NCBI GenBank assembly: GCA_013696915.1
Contig: JACCXR010000169.1
Span: 1 to 9,742 of the forward strand
Length of the DNA stretch: 9,742 nt
DNA from: Euzebyaceae bacterium
GTDB taxonomy: Bacteria; Actinomycetota; Nitriliruptoria; Euzebyales; Egibacteraceae
Reading direction: 5' to 3'
Shown: positions 6,446 through 9,742 of the stretch, one piece after another
How positions within the stretch are numbered: the first letter of the stretch is position 1
Layout: every line of letters starts with the position of its first letter
Notes under the pieces: model-generated
What the model was told of the DNA's origin: nothing
The model's database searches: none
Seen by the model: the letters and a program-made list of their open reading frames with translations, nothing else
Translations under genes and position numbers: made by a program

Positions 6446-6489
6446 GCACCTCAGGTGCAACTACCTCCACGACGCGAAGGAGTGGAGGT
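6446..6489. repeat. Two inverted repeats upstream of mntA
   Basis: A perfect GCACCT-C-AGGTGC palindrome lies at 6446-6458. Close by, ACCTCCAC (6463-6470) pairs with GTGGAGGT (6482-6489) across an 11-base loop. They lie 94-137 bases upstream of the mntA start on the minus strand. They could be operators of the toxin-antitoxin operon or part of the attachment region. The symmetry is seen directly; any role is inferred. Confidence 0.45.
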
Positions 6490-6559
6490 GGTGTGAACAG
6501 CGTGCAACCGGACGGCCGACTCCCCCGCCTGGCGCAGCTTCGAACCGGCCGTTCTCGTT

Positions 6560-6627
6560 ATGGCACGTTCATGGCACGAGCGCTGTGCCCTGCGGAGTCT
6601 TGACCAGCTGATATCGCTCTGACCAGC
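6560..6627. repeat. Paired direct repeats beside the tRNA 3' end (possible att arm sites)
   Basis: ATGGCACG occurs at 6560-6567 and 6571-6578 (period 11, one helical turn). TGACCAGC occurs at 6601-6608 and 6620-6627 (period 19). Both pairs lie within 75 bases of the tRNA-Glu 3' end. Paired short direct repeats flanking a tRNA-end core are the usual layout of arm-type integrase binding sites. No integrase gene and no second copy of the tRNA end occur in the window, so this is an inference from position and periodicity. Confidence 0.4.
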
Positions 6628-6634
6628 GGAAACG

Positions 6635-6710
6635 TGGTGCTCCCGACGGGATTCGAACCCGCGCCGCCGGCTTGAAAGGCCGGTATCCTGGGCCGCTAGA
6701 TGACGGGAGC
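6635..6710 (-). tRNA. tRNA-Glu (anticodon UUC)
   Basis: A complete 76-base cloverleaf with encoded CCA. The acceptor stem GCTCCCG (6704-6710) pairs with CGGGAGC (6639-6645), followed by discriminator A and CCA (6635-6638). The T arm carries GGTTCGAATCCC. The anticodon stem CCGGC/GCCGG encloses loop CTTTCAA (6672-6678), giving anticodon TTC at 6674-6676 and hence glutamate. It lies 56 bases downstream of lnt on the same strand. The 3' end faces the accessory DNA to its left, which makes this the probable integration target for that region. Confidence 0.95.
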
Positions 6711-6766
6711 GTGCGCGGCCGCGGCAGGGCGGCCGGTGCGCAGCCGAGCGTAGCCGCCGGCGCGGG

Positions 6767-8467
6767 TCAACGCAGGCCTGGTCGAGGCGGCGTCCGGCCG
6801 CGGCGGCGGTCCACCACCAACCACGCCAGCGCGAGGGCGAACAGGGCGACGGCCGCCCACCCGATCGCGCCGCCGAGCCTCGTCGCGAGCGTCCGGCCCT
6901 CCACCAGCGGCAGGTCGGCGCGGACGATCGCCTCTTCGAACAGCGCGGTGCGCTGGGTGACGCGTCCCTCGGGGTCGACGATCCCCGAGATCCCCGAGAT
7001 GCCCGCGTGCAGGACCCACCGACCCGTCTCCACGGCGCGCACCTGGCTGAAAGCGAGGTGCTGGCTGCTCATCGCCGAGCGGCCGAAGCTCGTGTTGTTC
7101 GTCGACACGACCAGCAGCTGCGCCCCCTCGCGGACCTGGCTGTGGACCAGCTCGGGGAAGATGTTCTCGAAGCAGATCACCGTGCCGACGCGCGTGCCGG
7201 CGACCGAGAACACGCCCGGCTCGGCGCCCGGAAGCGCGTCGCTCGGGATCTGGTCGAGCGGGGGGAACCAGTCGAGCCACCGCCGGCCGGGGATGTACTC
7301 GGCGAACGGCACCGGACGCCGTTTCACGTAGGCGTCGACGACCGTCCCGTCCGGTGCCACCTGGAGCATGGCGTTGAGGAAGGTGGCCGGCCGGGGCCCG
7401 GCGAGCGCCCCGTTCGCGAGCAGCGGCGCGCCGCCCAGGAGGTCGAGCGCCTCGGACACCAGGGCTCGCACCGTCGCGTTGCGCTCGTCGGTGACGTCGG
7501 CGTCGAGCGAGTTCTCCGGCCAGATGGTCAGCTCGGGGGGGTCTGCGGCGAGGGGGCGGGTCGCGAGCACCATCTGCTCGGCCACCCGGATGATCCGGTC
7601 GGTCGACACGCGCATGACCCCGGCGGCGCTCGTCGATCGGATGTTCGTGCCCTGCACGGCCGCGATGTCGAGGGTCCGGCCGGTCGGCGCGGGCGGCTCG
7701 CCCGCGAGGAGCACGGAGAGCACCAGGATGCCGAGCCCGGACAGCAAGGGGGTCCGCAAGGCCCCGAACAGCACGTCCGCCCGGACGTCGCCGCGCGGCC
7801 CGGCCGCCCGGAACGCGGGCCATGACCGCCAGACCCGCCACCCGCCCTCCTCGACGCACACCGCGATGGCGGCACAGGCTGCGCTCACGCCCAGCACCCC
7901 CACAGAGCGGGCAGCCGGCAGCAGGAGCCCTCCGTCGTGCTGGGTGTAGCCCAGCCCACCCCACGGGAAGCCGCCCAGCGGCCAGGACCCGCGCACAGCC
8001 TCCAGGGCCACCCAGGCGACCACGGCCACCGCAGGGCGACCGGGCCGGCCGCCCCAGCGGGACAGGAACGCGACGAAGGCGGCGACCGCCGCCGCCTGCA
8101 GCAGCGTGAGCAGGGCGAACGGCACGACCCCGAACCGCAGGATCCACGACAGCAGCGGCCCGAAGAAGGCCACGCCGGCCAGGAGCCCCCAGCCGGCCCC
8201 CCGGCGGGCCGGTCTGCGACCGTCGGCCAGGTCGCGCGCGAGCAGCAGCAGCGGCACGAGCGCCAGGACTCCGGTCCACGCGAGGTCCGCGGGTGGGTGG
8301 CCCAGGTACAGCAGCGCCCCGCCGAGGACGGCGAGCGCGCCCCGGCGCCACACCTGGCCCCGCACTCCCCCACCGGCCCCTGAGCCGGCGTCGGGCGTCG
8401 CGACGTCGGCGTGCGGTCGCGTCCTCAGCGGCGAGTGACTCCCCGGCGGTGCCTCAGACGCAGTCAA
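6767..8467 (-). CDS. lnt: Apolipoprotein N-acyltransferase
   Basis: Up to 566 residues. Lnt adds the third acyl chain to the N-terminal cysteine of lipoproteins at the outer face of the cytoplasmic membrane. The N-terminal half (about 42-255) is a series of membrane helices. The nitrilase-type catalytic domain (265-520) holds the Glu-Lys-Cys triad: Glu318 in LTIWPENSLD, Lys382 in YVKRRPVPFAEYIPG (with Glu390), and Cys432 in VGTVICFENIFPEL. A final helix covers 533-552. The start is uncertain. TTG 8465-8467 is the longest choice and overlaps the DUF4193 gene by 14 bases. GTG 8363-8365 would shorten it by 34 low-complexity residues and still keep every helix. The frame is intact, and the gene is probably co-transcribed with the DUF4193 gene. 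Confidence 0.95.
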   Translation of the reverse strand: MTASEAPPGSHSPLRTRPHADVATPDAGSGAGGGVRGQVWRRGALAVLGGALLYLGHPPADLAWTGVLALVPLLLLARDLADGRRPARRGAGWGLLAGVAFFGPLLSWILRFGVVPFALLTLLQAAAVAAFVAFLSRWGGRPGRPAVAVVAWVALEAVRGSWPLGGFPWGGLGYTQHDGGLLLPAARSVGVLGVSAACAAIAVCVEEGGWRVWRSWPAFRAAGPRGDVRADVLFGALRTPLLSGLGILVLSVLLAGEPPAPTGRTLDIAAVQGTNIRSTSAAGVMRVSTDRIIRVAEQMVLATRPLAADPPELTIWPENSLDADVTDERNATVRALVSEALDLLGGAPLLANGALAGPRPATFLNAMLQVAPDGTVVDAYVKRRPVPFAEYIPGRRWLDWFPPLDQIPSDALPGAEPGVFSVAGTRVGTVICFENIFPELVHSQVREGAQLLVVSTNNTSFGRSAMSSQHLAFSQVRAVETGRWVLHAGISGISGIVDPEGRVTQRTALFEEAIVRADLPLVEGRTLATRLGGAIGWAAVALFALALAWLVVDRRRGRTPPRPGLR

Positions 8468-8906
8468 GGCAGATGAGCTTCTTCTCGTCGGCGAGCTGGG
8501 CGCGCCGCTTCACCAGGAAACACGAACGGCAGGTGAACTCGCCCGCACCGATGGGGTCGGGGGACGTCGCCAGACCGTCCCGCGGCTCGTCGTCGAGCTT
8601 GATCAGGTCGTCCTCATCGAGGGCCTGGTCCCGGGCGAGGAGGACGTCGAGAGACTCCTCCTCCTCGTCCTCGACCTCGTCATCCTCCTCGAGCTCGTCG
8701 ATCTCCTCGTCCTCGTCGTCCTCGACCACGACCTCTGGGACGTCCGCCGCGACCGCCACGTGGTCATCATCGTCATGGTCGTCATCGGCGTCGAACGTGT
8801 CGGCCACCTCCAGGTCGTCCAGGGAGTCGAGTCCGACGTCGTCCTCCTCGGCGTCGGCCTCGGCCGACAAGTCGGGGTCCTCGTCGAGGTTGTCTGCTGT
8901 GGCCAC
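8454..8906 (-). CDS. DUF4193-type acidic zinc-ribbon protein
   Basis: A 150-residue small soluble protein of an actinobacterial family of unknown function. The start is GTG 8904-8906 with GGAGG (8916-8920) nine bases upstream. The much longer open frame above it, to 9248, lacks this signal and looks non-coding. Residues 6-115 are extremely acidic, with runs of Asp and Glu (for example DADDDHDDDDH and DDEDEEIDELEEDDEVEDEE). The C-terminus is the conserved part: FTCRSCFLVKRRAQLADEKK, then ICLDCV. It has Cys126/Cys129 and Cys146/Cys149 forming a probable zinc ribbon like that of relatives. The acidic stretch is longer than I expect for the family. A nucleic-acid or RNA-polymerase role is possible but unproven. 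Confidence 0.85.
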   Translation of the reverse strand: MATADNLDEDPDLSAEADAEEDDVGLDSLDDLEVADTFDADDDHDDDDHVAVAADVPEVVVEDDEDEEIDELEEDDEVEDEEEESLDVLLARDQALDEDDLIKLDDEPRDGLATSPDPIGAGEFTCRSCFLVKRRAQLADEKKLICLDCV

Positions 8907-8982
8907 GCCGGAGAACCTCCGTGAATGTCGGGTCCCGCTCCTGCCGGCCGCCACCGCGGCGGCGGGGCCGGTGTCGAGCGGC

Positions 8983-9011
8983 GTTGTAGCGGTTGGAAGT
9001 CCTGCTCGCAA
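8983..9011 (-). promoter_or_regulatory. Sigma70-like promoter of the DUF4193-lnt operon
   Basis: On the minus strand TTGCGA (9006-9011) and TACAAC (8983-8988) are separated by exactly 17 bases, each matching four of six consensus positions. Transcription would start near 8976, giving a leader of about 70 bases before the GTG at 8906. Spacing and position are good. The call rests on consensus matching only. Confidence 0.5.
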
Positions 9012-9068
9012 CGTCGAGGGGCCGCCGAACGTTCCCCGGGCCGGAGATCGCATGCCCAGCGACAGGAC

Positions 9069-9095
9069 GGCCCCGGAGCGGGTCGCTCCGGGGCC
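9069..9095. terminator. Strong GC hairpin, possible terminator
   Basis: GGCCCCGGAGC (9069-9079) pairs perfectly with GCTCCGGGGCC (9085-9095) across a five-base loop. It lies between the end of the upstream minus-strand gene (9417) and the DUF4193 promoter, so it would insulate them. No T run follows on either strand, as is common for actinobacterial terminators. It could instead be a binding site or attenuator. Confidence 0.55.
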
Positions 9096-9416
9096 CAAAG
9101 TGGTGGGCACGCCGTTGGCACCAGACGAACGCCCAGAGGACGATCGCAGTTCTCTACTGAGCTGCCCCCCACGGTGCTGGCGATGCCAGCATGTCCTGCC
9201 GGTCAGGCGCAACGCTGCGCCGGGAAGTTTCTCACCACCGATGTTCACGCTGCCTCCCGCTGGAGGAACTGCCCGGCGGAAGTGGGCAGAGCCTAGGGGC
9301 CCCGCTCGCCCTGCGTCAACCCTCCCGCCACCGTCCGGCCACCTTCCTGACCAGCGACGATGCGATGAAACCGCAGGTCACACGCGCGTCAGAAAGAAAT
9401 TCGCCCCGCGCGCCGC

Positions 9417-9742
9417 TCACCGGTCCGCGTGCGGCGGCGCCGCCGGCCAGTGCGCCTCGAAGGGGTCGAGGTAGGGCGCCAGCCTGGCAAGCGGCGGTGC
9501 CGTCCCCCCGCGTGTCCCCGACGTCCTCAAGGGCGCGTCGTCGGCGACGGGAACGCCCACCGCAGCGGCCAGCCCGGCGACCCAGCGGGCGTCGATGCGG
9601 CCGGCTCCCTCCATGCCGTCCGCGGGCGCCACGACGAGCCCACGGACCCCGGCGCGGAGGGCGTCCACGGCCCGTGCCGGCGTCTCCTCCCCGGTCAGGG
9701 TCACGACGGCGGCGCCGGGCCGGGCGGCCGCCCGACCGAGGC
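9417..9742 (-). CDS. Unrecognised protein, C-terminal part (gene continues past the window)
   Basis: The frame is open from the window edge and ends at TGA 9417-9419, giving at least 108 residues. The visible part is rich in Ala, Gly, Pro and Arg with alternating hydrophobic strands and helices: PGAAVVTLTGEETPARAVDA, LRAGVRGLVVAPADG, WVAGLAAAVGVPVADD, LARLAPYLDPFEAHW. This suggests a soluble alpha/beta protein, but I cannot name a family. A GTG at 9702-9704 could serve as an internal start, yet coding-like sequence continues upstream of it, so a partial gene is more likely. Confidence 0.5.
   Translation of the reverse strand, partial: LGRAAARPGAAVVTLTGEETPARAVDALRAGVRGLVVAPADGMEGAGRIDARWVAGLAAAVGVPVADDAPLRTSGTRGGTAPPLARLAPYLDPFEAHWPAAPPHADR

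Larger units (their letters stand above)
8907..9416. other. 510-base intergenic region with hairpins
   Basis: No convincing gene is present. It holds the DUF4193 promoter and the 11-bp hairpin at 9069-9095. Two weaker hairpins follow: TGCTGGC/GCCAGCA (9175-9191, three-base loop) and CTGCCC/GGGCAG (9269-9289, nine-base loop). Open frames on the plus strand here are Ser/Arg/Pro-rich and lack ribosome binding sites. A small RNA or longer leader is possible but not shown. Confidence 0.5.

Noticed and set aside
6037..6603. Plus-strand open frames over the mntA region
   Set aside because: They are antisense to the recognisable MntA motifs, with Arg/Pro-rich composition and no start signals.
6747..6770. 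TTGACC and TACGCT upstream of tRNA-Glu as a promoter
   Set aside because: The spacer is only 12 bases, too short for a sigma70 promoter. The tRNA may be read from the lnt transcript or an unseen promoter.
6696..8351. Long minus-strand open frame overlapping lnt in another phase
   Set aside because: It is an Arg/Pro/Gly-rich shadow produced by high GC. The true frame shows the Lnt triad and membrane helices.
8907..9248. N-terminal extension of the DUF4193 protein to 9248
   Set aside because: The GTG at 8906 has a proper GGAGG and fits the family start. The extension is Arg/Gly/Pro-rich and crosses the predicted promoter and terminator.
8293..9474. Long plus-strand open frame of 393 codons
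   Set aside because: It is antisense to lnt and the acidic DUF4193 gene. Its Ser-rich middle is the reverse complement of Asp/Glu codons, and it has no ribosome binding site.
1..9742. CRISPR array or other regular repeat array
   Set aside because: No repeat-spacer pattern was seen; the only repeats are short pairs.

Overview
The window is GC-rich DNA from an actinobacterium. The evidence is the strong G/C bias at third codon positions, GTG and TTG starts, a DUF4193-type acidic zinc-ribbon protein (a family typical of Actinomycetes), a large Lnt, and a DesK/NarL-type two-component pair. Genus cannot be assigned from the sequence alone.

Layout. (a) 8-820, minus strand: an intact toxin-antitoxin operon (DUF433/RHH antitoxin, then DUF5615 PIN-like toxin) with a repeat-rich operator/promoter. 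(b) 842-1910, plus strand: a decayed, translationally coupled three-gene operon (LuxR-type HTH C-terminus, a cupin, a small secreted protein). Each gene carries one or two point lesions, and coherent proteins appear once single bases are restored. (c) 2103-4855: an intact block with a six-helix membrane protein (minus) diverging from a histidine kinase and response regulator pair (plus). (d) 4872-6352: a second graveyard holding an IS30-family transposase tail, a fragment resembling lysoplasmalogenase (YhhN), a frameshifted ELWxxDGT-repeat fragment, and a HepT/MntA toxin-antitoxin pair. The HepT toxin is broken by an in-frame amber codon before its catalytic motif, while the MntA antitoxin is essentially complete. 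(e) 6446-6627: palindromes and paired direct repeats next to the 3' end of a tRNA-Glu gene, resembling the arm of an integrase attachment site. (f) 6635-9742, minus strand: apparently core DNA with tRNA-Glu(UUC), apolipoprotein N-acyltransferase (Lnt), the DUF4193 protein with a good promoter, an intergenic stretch with three hairpins, and the end of an unrecognised gene running off the window.

Interpretation. The boundary between core chromosome and accessory DNA appears to lie at the 3' end of tRNA-Glu (about 6635), a classic insertion point for integrative elements. Everything to its left looks like island DNA: two toxin-antitoxin modules, an IS remnant and truncated genes, with a still-functional two-component cassette in the middle. 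No wholly new system is evident. The most informative signals are the selectively inactivated HepT beside a preserved MntA, the att-like repeats at the tRNA, and the clustering of single-base lesions only in the accessory segments.
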